Assembly (NCBI RefSeq): GCF_001969815.1
Contig: NZ_MRBK01000006.1
Span: forward strand, 372,001 to 436,000
Direction of reading: 5' to 3'
Length of the DNA: 64,000 bases
Source: Bacillus swezeyi
Lineage (GTDB): Bacteria > Bacillota > Bacilli > Bacillales > Bacillaceae
The notes under the pieces are model-generated. The model searched no databases. It had not been told where the DNA came from and saw nothing but the letters and a program-made list of their open reading frames with translations. The position numbers and the translations under genes are program-made. Shown here one piece after another: positions 47,681-57,234 of the stretch; the first letter of the stretch is position 1; each line of letters begins with the position of its first letter.

Positions 47681-49065
47681 TGTTCGCTCCCCTTTCTCAT
47701 CGCTTCTTTTATGCAATCATAAACGCTTTGGCTGATCAAAGAGCCAAGGGGCTCCGTTTTTAAAGCGCCGTCAAATTCGGCGCCGCTTCCGTCCGCGGCA
47801 ATCAGAACACTGTCTGTGTGATGTACTGTCGGAAGCGGCCCGCCGGCTGTCTGCTCTTCTGCGAGCGCGGCGGCCTTTGCTTCAGAAACGGTTACTAAAG
47901 CCTGGACCAATGCCTTTTCCGACAGCTTTCCGTTCACCATCACCCAAACGGTAATGCCTCCTTCGCCCGGACATGCCATTACCGCGGTAAAAAGAGAAAC
48001 AGCTCCTATAGAAAGTGACCGAAAAACCGCCTGTTCAGGTTCTACCGCCGTCAATGCGGCACAGGCTGAAGAAGGGTTGATTCCTTTTGCAGCGAGAAAA
48101 TCGCACAGGTGACCAGGCTGCTCCTCTTTGGATACATAACGGCTGATCAATGTCCTTTTCCAGCCGATACCGGCTCCGATCTGAGAAGAGGCCAGTACTT
48201 TAAGCGGCCGCTCTGTCTCCAAGAAGAGGCCCTCAGAACGCGCTTCAATAAGTGCTGCAAATGGAACTGCTTCATCTGTTTTTTCGGCTCTTTCGGGCTC
48301 AATCATGATCTGCGGCCTTGAGCGTTCCCGATGAAATAAATGCTTGACCGTTGTCTCATAGACTTCATTCACCTTTTGCTCTTGAATCACTTCATCCGTC
48401 GTGTGCAGCGCTTCAATCCCGCCGTTTTTCATCATTAGAAGCCTGTCGCAGTATAAGCTTGCAATGTTTAAGTCGTGAAATACGGAAACAACTGCAAGAC
48501 CCTTCTCAATCGACAGAGACTTGATCAGATCGAGGAGCTGCTTTTGATAGGATAAATCTAAAAAATTAGTCGGTTCATCCAGAAGCAGAATATCAGGCTC
48601 TTGGGCCAAGGCCTGAGCCAAGTAAACGCGCTGCTGCTCTCCCCCGCTCAGTTCATGAATCGCGTGATCGGCAAACTGAATGACACCCGTCTCCTCCATC
48701 ACTTTTCTTGCAATCTCTTCGTCGCGCTCGGCAGATTGTCTGAATATGCCTTTTTGATATGGGTAGCGGCCAAATAAAACCGTTTCTTTGACGGAAAAGC
48801 TAAAAGCCTGATCCGTTTTTTGAGGAAGCGTAGCCGCCAGTCTGGCCAAAGCTTTAGGTGAATACGACTCCAGCCGTTTTCCGGCTAAATGTATCGAACC
48901 CTCCGCCTGTTTCAGCGTTCCGTTGATCAAACGCAAAAGCGTCGTTTTCCCGCTTCCATTCGGACCGATGATCCCGAAAAATTCTCCTTTTGCAACTGAA
49001 AAATTGATGTGTTTCACGATATCCTTCCGGCCGTATCCACCTGAAAGATTACGAACGTCCAACAT
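47677..49065 (-). CDS. yvrA: BtuD-type ATPase fused to CbiZ amidohydrolase (YvrA)
   Basis: Fusion protein (462 aa). Residues about 1-250 are a FecE/BtuD ATPase (GPNGSGKTTLLRL, LSGGEQQRVYLAQAL, ILLLDEPTNFLD). From about 270 onward it resembles CbiZ, the adenosylcobinamide amidohydrolase used to salvage corrinoids (SSQIGAGIGWKRTLISRYVS, GGITVWVMVNGKLSEKALVQ, HHTDSVLIAADGSG). Uptake and remodelling are thus joined in one chain. ATG at 49065 (MLDVRNLSGGYG) is chosen, with GGAGGAA upstream; it overlaps btuC by 17 bases. Confidence 0.88.
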   Translation of the reverse strand: MLDVRNLSGGYGRKDIVKHINFSVAKGEFFGIIGPNGSGKTTLLRLINGTLKQAEGSIHLAGKRLESYSPKALARLAATLPQKTDQAFSFSVKETVLFGRYPYQKGIFRQSAERDEEIARKVMEETGVIQFADHAIHELSGGEQQRVYLAQALAQEPDILLLDEPTNFLDLSYQKQLLDLIKSLSIEKGLAVVSVFHDLNIASLYCDRLLMMKNGGIEALHTTDEVIQEQKVNEVYETTVKHLFHRERSRPQIMIEPERAEKTDEAVPFAALIEARSEGLFLETERPLKVLASSQIGAGIGWKRTLISRYVSKEEQPGHLCDFLAAKGINPSSACAALTAVEPEQAVFRSLSIGAVSLFTAVMACPGEGGITVWVMVNGKLSEKALVQALVTVSEAKAAALAEEQTAGGPLPTVHHTDSVLIAADGSGAEFDGALKTEPLGSLISQSVYDCIKEAMRKGSEQ

Positions 49066-50122
49066 TGTGAATTCCTCCACGCTGCCGGCGAATCAAAATA
49101 AATCCGAATACCGGCGCTCCTATTAAGGCTGTTATGATCCCGATCGGCAGTTCAGACGGCTCGATAATCGTACGTGCCGTCAAATCGGCAAGCACAAGAA
49201 ATCCGGCGCCGTTGAGGATGGAAAGCGGCAGCAAATGTCTGTGATCTGTTCCCCATATCAGGCGGATGATGTGGGGAACAACAAGGCCGACAAATCCGAT
49301 CGTGCCCGATACAGCAACGGCTGCCCCGGTTAAAACAGATCCGGAGATGAGTACGGCGATCTTTCTCGATTCCACATTGACGCCGAGCAGCTTGGCTTTT
49401 GCCTCTCCATATGTCATCACATTTAATTCTCTTGCATTCAGCAATAAACCGACAATTCCGCATAGAAAAAACGGCAAAAACAGAAAAATATAGCTCCAGC
49501 CTCTCATCGACACGCTGCCAAGCAGCCAATGAACGATCGGTTTTAAATCATCGCCCGTCAGTGCAATCATTAAAGAAATAAGCGCACCCAAAAAAGAACT
49601 GAAGATAATCCCGGTTAAAATCAATGCAGACAGCGTCAGTGACGGGTGAACGAGCCTGGCAAACAGCAAAACCATAAAAATCACGGCAACAGCTGCGGCG
49701 ACACTCAGAAACGGAAGTGTGAAACTTCCGATAACCGGGAGCTGAATTCCGAAAAACAGAGTAACGACGGCTCCCACGGCCGCTCCCGATGAAATGCCCA
49801 GCGTATATGGATCTGCGAGCGGGTTTTTCAAAAGCCCCTGAAATCCGGCGCCCGCCGCAGCCAGCGCCGCACCGACGAGCGCAGCCAAAATCACCCTCGG
49901 AAGCCTGATTTTCATAATGATGTTCGCTTCTGTCGGATCAGGCTCTATCCCTTGAATACCGAACAATTCATGCAAAAAAACCTTGATAATAGAAGGAATG
50001 GGAATCTCCAAAGATCCGATAGAGATTCCCATAAGAATAGATGCCGACAAAAATATCAAACTGGCGAGATATGCCGCAAAGCGGTTATTTCTTAAAAACG
50101 TCAGGGTAAATGTTTTCCGCAA
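49049..50122 (-). CDS. btuC: Cobalamin ABC permease BtuC (YvrB)
   Basis: FecCD/BtuC-family permease (357 aa) with about ten helices, GFQGLLKNPLADPYTLGISS and FVGLVVPHIIRLIWG. It forms the corrinoid channel with the YvrA ATPase. The TTG at 50122 lies inside btuF (38-base overlap) and has a weak ribosome site, so the true start may be slightly downstream. Confidence 0.9.
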   Translation of the reverse strand: MRKTFTLTFLRNNRFAAYLASLIFLSASILMGISIGSLEIPIPSIIKVFLHELFGIQGIEPDPTEANIIMKIRLPRVILAALVGAALAAAGAGFQGLLKNPLADPYTLGISSGAAVGAVVTLFFGIQLPVIGSFTLPFLSVAAAVAVIFMVLLFARLVHPSLTLSALILTGIIFSSFLGALISLMIALTGDDLKPIVHWLLGSVSMRGWSYIFLFLPFFLCGIVGLLLNARELNVMTYGEAKAKLLGVNVESRKIAVLISGSVLTGAAVAVSGTIGFVGLVVPHIIRLIWGTDHRHLLPLSILNGAGFLVLADLTARTIIEPSELPIGIITALIGAPVFGFILIRRQRGGIHNVGRS

Positions 50123-51035
50123 GCTCTTCGACCCCTTTGATCAGCCGCGGTCCCGGACGGGTCACAAGGTCAGGATCCACGTCGTATACTTCGTTATTTT
50201 GAATTGCTTTTACATTGCTCCAGCCGCTACGTTTTTTGATCTCGTCGACAGATGTGGCGCCGTTTGTTGTCACGATCACATCAGGATTCAGCTTGACGAT
50301 CGATTCCTCTGTCATCTTGGCCCAGCCTTCCTGTTCTGAAGCAGCGTTTTTCGCATGGATCGCTTCCAGCATTTCATTCATGAAGGTGCCTTTTCCGGTC
50401 GTATAAATGTCAGGGGCGGGAGAAACTTCGACAAATACCTTTTTTTGCTCGCTTTCAGAAATCCTTTCAGCTTTTTCTTTAATAGCGGCAAGATCTGATT
50501 TCATGCTCTTCACAAGGTCTCCGGCCTCCTGCTTCGCACCGGTCGCCTCTCCAATCATATTGATCGACTGGTACGTTTCCTCAAAGGACGTCGCATCATT
50601 GACCGTTACCACCGGAATCCCGGCATCGCGCAGCTGTTTCAGCCCTTCTTCAGCACTCTGCATCGATGAAGCATGGGCCAGTACCAGATCGGGATTTAGT
50701 GAGATAATTTTTTCCGTATTAAATTCCATGCCGCCAATTTTTTCAACATCCTTCACTTCTTTTGGATATGTATCAAAATCCGTCACACCGACGACTTTTT
50801 TGCCCAGGCCGAGGGCATATGTAATCTCGGTATTGCTCGGCATCAAAGAGACAATTTTCTGCGGTTCTTTTTCAATCTTGATTTCTTTTCCTGAAGCATC
50901 CTTTACTTCAGCCGGAAACGCTTCAGCTGTTTTTTCCTGTTTTTGCTGCTGTGCCGGCGCTTCCGCTGATCCGCAGCCGGCCAGGACACCAGCGGCCAAA
51001 AGCAGTGAAAGCAACAAACCTGCAAACTTCTTCAT
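50085..51035 (-). CDS. btuF: Cobalamin-binding lipoprotein BtuF (YvrC)
   Basis: Periplasmic-binding-type lipoprotein (316 aa): signal MKKFAGLLLSLLLAAGV, lipobox LAGC, then the BtuF fold (IVSLMPSNTEITYALGLGKK, SLNPDLVLAHASSMQ). It delivers corrinoids to BtuC. ATG at 51035 is chosen, with GGAGGAAG upstream. It is the first gene after the B12 riboswitch. Confidence 0.92.
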   Translation of the reverse strand: MKKFAGLLLSLLLAAGVLAGCGSAEAPAQQQKQEKTAEAFPAEVKDASGKEIKIEKEPQKIVSLMPSNTEITYALGLGKKVVGVTDFDTYPKEVKDVEKIGGMEFNTEKIISLNPDLVLAHASSMQSAEEGLKQLRDAGIPVVTVNDATSFEETYQSINMIGEATGAKQEAGDLVKSMKSDLAAIKEKAERISESEQKKVFVEVSPAPDIYTTGKGTFMNEMLEAIHAKNAASEQEGWAKMTEESIVKLNPDVIVTTNGATSVDEIKKRSGWSNVKAIQNNEVYDVDPDLVTRPGPRLIKGVEELAENIYPDVFKK

Positions 51036-51129
51036 CTTGCTTCCTCCTCGGGATAAAATAAAAAACATCTCTACTCAGTAAAGATGCAGCAAACAATGAA
51101 CGGACAAAAAATGTGCACATCGCTTACAC

Positions 51130-51312
51130 CGCATCTGTCCTCGCAGACTAGGCGCGTCATCATCCAGGCAGGCATTCTGGCTCTTGATCATCGCTTTCAG
51201 GCGCTTGTTTAGCATCCGGTTCGCTCCCAATGACAGCGGCGGGACCGCGCCGGGTTTTCACCGGCTTCCCCTTTTAAGCTGCTTCCAGGAAGCAGCACCT
51301 TTCTGACTCATT
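51130..51312 (-). ncRNA. Cobalamin (B12) riboswitch
   Basis: On the minus strand the leader shows the conserved aptamer blocks GGGAAGCCGGTGAAAACCCG, GCGCGGTCCCGCCGCTGT and a B12 box (GCCAGAATGCCTGCCTGG, about 51163-51185). It precedes btuF by about 100 bases. High adenosylcobalamin should shut off the operon. The exact expression platform between 51040 and 51150 is not clear to me. Confidence 0.94.
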
Positions 51313-51332
51313 CGTATCCTAATTTCTGAATT

Positions 51333-51362
51333 ATTATACTATAATCGGATCAGGCTTGTATA
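51333..51362 (-). promoter_or_regulatory. Promoter of the cobalamin operon
   Basis: Perfect -10 TATAAT (51333-51338) on the minus strand with an 18-bp spacer and a weak -35 TATACA (51357-51362). Confidence 0.55.
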
Positions 51363-51399
51363 CGAGATTTGAAAAAGGGTGTTTTCAAACGAATTCGCA

Positions 51400-52002
51400 A
51401 TAGCAATTACGATATATCGCATAGCCGATACCGAAAAATTTCACTTCTCAAATCAGGCTTTCAGCAAATTCAATCAAGCGCTGGATCGTTGACGGGACGC
51501 TTGAGCCCCGTCGAAAAAGTCACAGACTTCGATCCCGCCGAAGCGATCGGCGTCAGCCGCACCCCTGTCAGGGAAGCACTCCTGCTTTTGGAATCTCAAG
51601 GCTTTGTTGAAACAAAAATTACGATCATGCGCTGACGATCTATCCGCCGTTCGCTCAGCTCCAGGTCTTGGCCGCAACGCTCTTGACGCGTGAAGATTTA
51701 TCCAGAGCTGAACTCAATTGCAGCCGAATATGAAGATGTACTCAAAGCTGGAAGGAAGCATGATGCGGCAGGGCTTGACGAACAGTTTCACAATCTGATT
51801 ACAGAAACATCCAAAAATCCGTACATCCTTCAGTTTTCAGCCGTTCTTCTTTTTCAATCTTTCCGCCAGTCCAAAATGGCAATATGGGAAATGGCTGCCG
51901 CATTCGAAAAAACGATCCGCTAAAGGCGGCTGAAGTCATGAAAAAAATGGGCTCCGTCCGATGGAAGATATTCATAAAGCATTAAAAGAAAGAGAACAAT
52001 AG
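51400..52002 (+). pseudogene. Decayed GntR/FCD-family regulator
   Basis: Fragments of a GntR regulator occur in shifting frames. A helix-turn-helix piece reads PAEAIGVSRTPVREALLLLE then SQGFVE, and a stop follows soon after. A second piece (DDLSA-like to QLQVLAATLL) lies in another frame. An FCD-domain piece (EDVLKAGRKHDAAGLDEQFH, ETSKNPYILQFSAVLLFQSF) follows in a third, and a last MEDIHKALKEREQ ends at TAG 52000-52002. The start is unclear. At least three frame changes are needed, so the gene is dead. Confidence 0.8.
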
Positions 52003-52108
52003 GCTTGCCAACCTTTCTGAAGCACGATTTTCGACCACACCGTCCGGCTGCGCTATACTGGTATTGGACGCTTTTTCATCATACACTTTTAACAAGGATT
52101 GATTTTAG

Positions 52109-52900
52109 ATGGATTTGAAACTGCAAAACAAACTCGTTTTAGTTACAGGTTCTACGGCAGGGATAGGAAAAGCGACGGCCGAAGCCTTTCTTGCCGAAGG
52201 TGCAGAGGTGATCGTAAACGGACGGACGGAAGAGAAAGTCCAGTCCGTTGTTGAGGAGCTTTCCCGATATGGGATTGTTCACGGAATCGCCGCTGATTTA
52301 TCTGACCCAAAAGAAAGCCGGACATTCGCAGAAAAAGCCGAACAAATCGGGGAGCTTGATGTTCTCGTCAACAACATGGGGTTTTTCGAAGTGAAGGAAT
52401 TTGCGGATGTCACAGACGAAGAGTGGCTCAAATATTTTGAGGTGAACGTCTTAAGCGCCGTCCGCCTTTGCCGCGCCTTTTTGCCAAACATGCTGAAGCG
52501 GAACGAAGGAAGGATTCTTAATTTGGCGAGTGAAGCCGGCATCAAGCCGCTACCACAGATGATTCCTTATTCCATGACGAAAACCGCTTTGATCAGTTTA
52601 TCAAGAGGTTTGGCGGAAATGACAAAAGGGACAAATGTGACCGTCAATTCGGTTCTTCCGGGGCCTACCTGGACCGAAGGCGTCGCCAATTATATGGAAG
52701 GGGCAGCCGCTGCGGAGGAAACCGATTTAGACACATTTGTCAAAGATTATTTCAAAGTGAATGAGCCGACTTCTTTAATTCAGCGCTATGCTAAACCGGA
52801 AGAAGTGGCCAGCACAATCGTCTATCTCGCCTCTGAGAAAGCTGCGGCCATCAATGGCTCGGCTCAAAGGGTGGAAGGCGGGATTATCCGCTCTATCTAA
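52109..52900 (+). CDS. yvrD: Short-chain dehydrogenase YvrD
   Basis: SDR oxidoreductase (263 aa): cofactor motif TGSTAGIG, NNMG in place of NNAG, and the catalytic tetrad with Ser in LASEAGIKPLPQMIPYSMTK. The substrate is unknown. The start is ATG at 52109 with AAGGATTGAT upstream. The position beside the btu genes matches B. subtilis yvrABCD. It was probably once regulated by the GntR pseudogene product just upstream. Confidence 0.85.
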   Translation: MDLKLQNKLVLVTGSTAGIGKATAEAFLAEGAEVIVNGRTEEKVQSVVEELSRYGIVHGIAADLSDPKESRTFAEKAEQIGELDVLVNNMGFFEVKEFADVTDEEWLKYFEVNVLSAVRLCRAFLPNMLKRNEGRILNLASEAGIKPLPQMIPYSMTKTALISLSRGLAEMTKGTNVTVNSVLPGPTWTEGVANYMEGAAAAEETDLDTFVKDYFKVNEPTSLIQRYAKPEEVASTIVYLASEKAAAINGSAQRVEGGIIRSI

Positions 52901-52903
52901 CAA

Positions 52904-52931
52904 AAATCCTCTGCTTATCGGCAGAGGATTT
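52904..52931. terminator. Two-way terminator yvrD / pehB
   Basis: An 11-bp perfect stem (AAATCCTCTGC/GCAGAGGATTT) with a 6-base loop between convergent genes. Confidence 0.9.
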
Positions 52932-52935
52932 CTGT

Positions 52936-54246
52936 TTATTGTTCAGATGAATCATAGCGCTTCCCGTTAATATAAAGATTTAAAAAAACAGGATCTTTCA
53001 CATTCTTCAATTCCATCGGAATCTCGACGCCGTCAATCTTAGAATCGGTCACCTTCAGCCCGGTAACCGGTGAATGGTCATATGCCAAAACCCGAATTCC
53101 GTATTGTCCGCCGGTGCTTTTCAGCTGATCCACTTCAATGTCGCGGACGACCGGTTTAAAGTTTCCGGCATCTCCTTCTTCATATTCCATATCAATGGCA
53201 ATCACTTCCCGTTTCAGGCTTTTTACAACGTTTTTGTGAAAATAAATGTTTTTGAGAATGCCTCCGCGCACTGAATTCGTTTTAATGCGGAGAGCCCTGT
53301 CCAGATTCGGACTGTCCATGAGATTGCCTTCGGCAAATATGTTTTTTACACCGCCCGAAATTTCGCTGCCGATCGTTACGCCTCCGTGGCCGTCTTTCAT
53401 TTCATTATTCTCAATGATGATGTTTTCCGCCGGTATGTTGATCCTCCGGCCATCGGCATTTCTTCCTGATTTGACGGCAATACAATCGTCGCCATTATCA
53501 AAATGGCAATGCTTAATCACCACATTTTTGCACGATTCGGGATTGACTCCATCGGTGTTGGGCCCATGTCCGACCACCTTGACGCCGTCTACGGTCACAT
53601 TCTCGCAAAGCACGGGATGAACCTGCCACATCGGCGAATTCAGCACGGTAACATCCTTGATCAAAATATTTTGGCAGCGGTACGGCTGAATAAAGTTCGG
53701 CCGTAAATAATGGCCTTTTCCAAACCGCCGCTCTTCAACCGGCACATTCCGCTCCGCCATCTCAAAGAGGGCATCGCGGTCTTTTTCCTGTGAAGGCTGG
53801 CCGTTTGTTCCCCGCTTCCACGGCCACCAATGCTCTTCATCCCCTTGGCCGTCCAGCGTTCCTTTGCCTGTCAGCGCAATATTTTCGGCTTCGTAAGCAT
53901 AGATGAGCGGTGAATAATTATAAAGTTCAACTCCTTCAAATCTCGTGAGAACAACGGGAAGGTAATCGTTCGGATTCTGGCTGAACTTGATGGCGGCTCC
54001 CTGTTCGATATGCAGTTCTACATTGCTTTTCAGCCTGAGCGCTCCGGAACGAAACACGCCTTTTGGCAAAATCGCTGTTCCGCCGCCTGCTTGATAAGCT
54101 TCATCGATCGCCTGCTGAATTGACGCCGTTGAATCCGCCTTACCGCTGGCATCCGCTCCGAACTCAGTGACATCAAAATGGCGGTTTGGAAAAACGGGAA
54201 CGGTGATCTGCCTTAAAATCTCTTCTTTTTTTCTATTCAGAGTCAA
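52936..54246 (-). CDS. pehB: Exo-polygalacturonase, GH28
   Basis: Glycoside hydrolase family 28 enzyme (436 aa) that releases galacturonate from pectic oligomers. Catalytic motifs are present: NTDG (GPNTDGVNPESC), GDDC (FDNGDDCIAVKSG), the His in GHGGVTIGSEISG, and the RIKT substrate motif. There is no signal peptide, so it probably acts inside the cell. TTG at 54246 is the start with GGAGGGAGG upstream. It is the last gene of the galacturonate unit. Confidence 0.88.
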   Translation of the reverse strand: MTLNRKKEEILRQITVPVFPNRHFDVTEFGADASGKADSTASIQQAIDEAYQAGGGTAILPKGVFRSGALRLKSNVELHIEQGAAIKFSQNPNDYLPVVLTRFEGVELYNYSPLIYAYEAENIALTGKGTLDGQGDEEHWWPWKRGTNGQPSQEKDRDALFEMAERNVPVEERRFGKGHYLRPNFIQPYRCQNILIKDVTVLNSPMWQVHPVLCENVTVDGVKVVGHGPNTDGVNPESCKNVVIKHCHFDNGDDCIAVKSGRNADGRRINIPAENIIIENNEMKDGHGGVTIGSEISGGVKNIFAEGNLMDSPNLDRALRIKTNSVRGGILKNIYFHKNVVKSLKREVIAIDMEYEEGDAGNFKPVVRDIEVDQLKSTGGQYGIRVLAYDHSPVTGLKVTDSKIDGVEIPMELKNVKDPVFLNLYINGKRYDSSEQ

Positions 54247-54260
54247 GTCTGCCTCCCTCC

Positions 54261-55751
54261 TTACAATGTGACGCCTGTTTTAAAGATTGCCAGTTCTCTG
54301 AAATCGTTTTTTTCATTATTCAGCTGTTTGCCGCTTGCCACTTCAAGCAGAAAATCGATCAGTTCCTTCAGAATGCCCTCTTCAGAAAGGTCTTCGAGCA
54401 CCCTCCCTGCATTAAAGTCGATCCAATGGCGCTTCGTTTCATACATGTTTGTATTTGTCGACATTTTCATCGTCGGCACAAACGTGCCAAAAGGCGTGCC
54501 CCTGCCTGTCGTAAACAGGACGATTTGACATCCTGCGGCAGCCAGCGCAGATGAAGCGACAAGGTCATTGCCCGGCGCACTCAGCAAGTTCAGCCCTTTC
54601 TTTTTCAAAATCTCACCGTAGTCAAGCACATCCGTTACCTTTGAAGTGCCGGCTTTTTGCGTGCAGCCGAGCGACTTATCCTCCAATGTGGTAATCCCCC
54701 CCTCTTTATTTCCGGGAGACGGATTTTCATAAACCGGCTGACGGTGGTCGATAAAATACTGTTTAAACTCATTGATCAAACGGACAATTTTATGAAATAC
54801 TTCTTCGTTTTCAGCCCGCTCCATAAGCAGCGTTTCCGCTCCAAACATTTCAGGCACTTCCGTCAAAACCGCCGTTCCGCCTTGGGCGATCAGAAAGTCG
54901 GACAGCCTGCCGAGCAGCGGATTCGCTGTGATACCCGAAAAACCGTCAGAACCGCCGCATTTCAATCCGATCTTTAATTCTGAAAGCGGTGCATCCTCTC
55001 GTTTGTCAAACTGTGCATGTTCGTAAATTTCTTTTAACAGTTTGACACCCTCGGTGACCTCGTCTGAGACCTCTTGGGAAAGAAGAAATTTCACTCGGTC
55101 ATGATCATAATCCCCGAGTGCTTCCCGGAATTCGTGAATGCTGTTGTTTTCACAGCCGAGGCCCAGCACAAGCACGCCGCCGGCATTTGGGTGTTTGACG
55201 GCATTCGCTAAAATCGTTCTCGTATTGATATGATCATCACCAAGCTGTGAGCAGCCGTACTGATGCTTTAATACGTGAACACCTTCAAATGGAGCGATGT
55301 CGCCGATCTCAGCCTTAAATTCTTTAATGATTAACTCTGCGACGCCATTTACACAGCCGACCGTCGGTACGATCCATAGCTCGTTTCTGATTCCTGTTTT
55401 GCCGTCCTTTCGTTTAAAGCCTTTAAACGTGAGCGGCTCTTTTTCATATGGATTTTCTGTAAATCTCGGTTTGTAGCTGTATTCTTCAACACCGCCCAAA
55501 TTCGTTTTCACATTGTTCGTGTGCACCCATTCTCCCTTTTGAATGGCTTCCGTAGCGTGCCCGATCGGAAAACCGTATTTGACGATATTTTCATGTTTGG
55601 CGATGTCCTTTAATGCAAACTTATGGCCTTTCATGATCGTCCCCTTGATGAGAATTGTCTGTTCTCCCGCGGCGATCGTTTCGCCTGTCTTTACATCTCT
55701 TAACGCGATTCCGACGTTATCTGCAGGATTGATGATCAAGCAGTCTTTCAT
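54261..55751 (-). CDS. uxaA: Altronate dehydratase UxaA
   Basis: Iron-dependent D-altronate dehydratase (496 aa) that yields 2-keto-3-deoxygluconate. It has the N-terminal SAF-like domain and the C-terminal catalytic domain (HQYGCSQLGDDHINTRTILA, GLKCGGSDGFSGITANPLLG). Its ATG overlaps the uxaB stop by one base, with GGGGGAT upstream. Confidence 0.93.
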   Translation of the reverse strand: MKDCLIINPADNVGIALRDVKTGETIAAGEQTILIKGTIMKGHKFALKDIAKHENIVKYGFPIGHATEAIQKGEWVHTNNVKTNLGGVEEYSYKPRFTENPYEKEPLTFKGFKRKDGKTGIRNELWIVPTVGCVNGVAELIIKEFKAEIGDIAPFEGVHVLKHQYGCSQLGDDHINTRTILANAVKHPNAGGVLVLGLGCENNSIHEFREALGDYDHDRVKFLLSQEVSDEVTEGVKLLKEIYEHAQFDKREDAPLSELKIGLKCGGSDGFSGITANPLLGRLSDFLIAQGGTAVLTEVPEMFGAETLLMERAENEEVFHKIVRLINEFKQYFIDHRQPVYENPSPGNKEGGITTLEDKSLGCTQKAGTSKVTDVLDYGEILKKKGLNLLSAPGNDLVASSALAAAGCQIVLFTTGRGTPFGTFVPTMKMSTNTNMYETKRHWIDFNAGRVLEDLSEEGILKELIDFLLEVASGKQLNNEKNDFRELAIFKTGVTL

Positions 55752-57214
55752 TATATATCCCCCAGCTCAGCCATTTGGCTTTTCATCATGTTTTTCAGCG
55801 CTTCTTTCATACCGGCTTGTTTGATGCTCCCTAAATATTCTGCCACTCTATCTGTTAAGCCGGGCCATTCATTTAGATTCTGCCCCCATAGTTTTTCAGA
55901 TTGAAGGACACGGCGTGCGATTTTTGCGACATCTGCTTCATCCGCCCAAAGCCCTTGCAGGAATGCCAATGTCTCCGCATCGTCAGACAGCGGAATGTCT
56001 TCATCACCGCGTTTGCCTTGATAAAAATAAATTAAAGCGCTTAAAGCAAATACGGTTCTTGCAGGAAGCTTGCCGGTTTGTTTGACGGACTCCGTTAAAA
56101 CGGGCAAGTTTCTAATTTTAAATTTCGCAAACGAATTCAGGGAAATATCAATTAATTGATGACGGATAAACGGATTTTTAAGCCGGTCCAGAATTTCCTT
56201 CATATAAGAACGCAGCTGAGCCGCAGGCAAATCAATCGTCGGGATCACCTCATGTTCGATCAGCTCTTGAATGAATGCTCCGACAAGCTCGTCTTCAGCC
56301 GCCTCACGAACTGTATCAAGTCCCGCCAAATAAGCAATAGGCGTCATTGCGGTATGAGCGCCGTTTAATATCCTGACCTTTCGCACCCTGTACGGCGCAA
56401 CATCATGGACAAATTCAACATTCAGACCGGCTTGTTGAAATGGCAGCTCATCCTGAAGCCAATCCGGTCCGTCAATGACAAACAAATGGTACGGCTCGGC
56501 TGTCACGATCAGGGAATCGCGGTACCCCGCAGCCTTCTCAAGCTGATGGGCATTCTTTTTCGGAAAGCCCGGCACAATCCTGTCTACAAGCGTATTGCAA
56601 AACACATTTGCCCGTTCAAGCCAATCCATGAACCCTTTCTCCAGCTCCCACAGTTCTGCATATCGCAACACAATCTCTTTCAGTTTTTTGCCGTTGTCCT
56701 CAAGCAGTTCACACGGAAGAATCACGAGACCCTTTTCCTCACTTCCGTCAAACGTGCGGTACCTTCTGTATAAAAGAGCGGTCAGTTTTCCTGGAAAACT
56801 CTTCTGCGGACGGTCATGAAGCCGGTCCTCTTGCAGAAAAACGATGCCTGCTTCAGTCGTATTTGAAAAGACGAACCGCAAATCCGGAAGATCGGCAACA
56901 GCCATAAATTCATCATAATGCTCATAGCTGCTGACCCCCCTGCTGATCGATGTAATGACAACGGATTCACGAATTTCTCGTCCTTCCTGACGGCCTTCCA
57001 GATAAAGCGTATAAAGCCCATCCTGTTCATTCATAGCCTGCACTGAACCGCGGCGCGGAGGAACGACGACGACGCTGCCGTTAAAATCTGTTTCTTCATT
57101 CAATCTATGAATCTGCCAGTCAATAAATCCCCTCATAAAATTTCCTTCCCCGATTTGCAAAATCCGTTCGGGATATGTCGGCTTACACCTTATACGTTTG
57201 GACAATCTCTCCAA
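55751..57214 (-). CDS. uxaB: Tagaturonate reductase UxaB
   Basis: NAD-dependent altronate oxidoreductase (487 aa) that reduces tagaturonate to altronate. Mannitol-dehydrogenase-family motifs are ILQIGEGNFMRGFIDW near the N-terminus and KVRILNGAHTAMTPIAYLAG in the middle. TTG at 57214 is the start with GGAGGGG six bases upstream. An ExuR-like half operator lies at 57235-57250. Confidence 0.93.
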   Translation of the reverse strand: MERLSKRIRCKPTYPERILQIGEGNFMRGFIDWQIHRLNEETDFNGSVVVVPPRRGSVQAMNEQDGLYTLYLEGRQEGREIRESVVITSISRGVSSYEHYDEFMAVADLPDLRFVFSNTTEAGIVFLQEDRLHDRPQKSFPGKLTALLYRRYRTFDGSEEKGLVILPCELLEDNGKKLKEIVLRYAELWELEKGFMDWLERANVFCNTLVDRIVPGFPKKNAHQLEKAAGYRDSLIVTAEPYHLFVIDGPDWLQDELPFQQAGLNVEFVHDVAPYRVRKVRILNGAHTAMTPIAYLAGLDTVREAAEDELVGAFIQELIEHEVIPTIDLPAAQLRSYMKEILDRLKNPFIRHQLIDISLNSFAKFKIRNLPVLTESVKQTGKLPARTVFALSALIYFYQGKRGDEDIPLSDDAETLAFLQGLWADEADVAKIARRVLQSEKLWGQNLNEWPGLTDRVAEYLGSIKQAGMKEALKNMMKSQMAELGDI

Positions 57215-57234
57215 CTAAGTCCCCTCCTTCTTGA

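Noticed and set aside
50407-51081. Long plus-strand frame of 224 codons
   Set aside because: It lies antisense to btuF, which has clear lipoprotein and binding-domain motifs; the translated frame has no recognisable domain and no good ribosome site.
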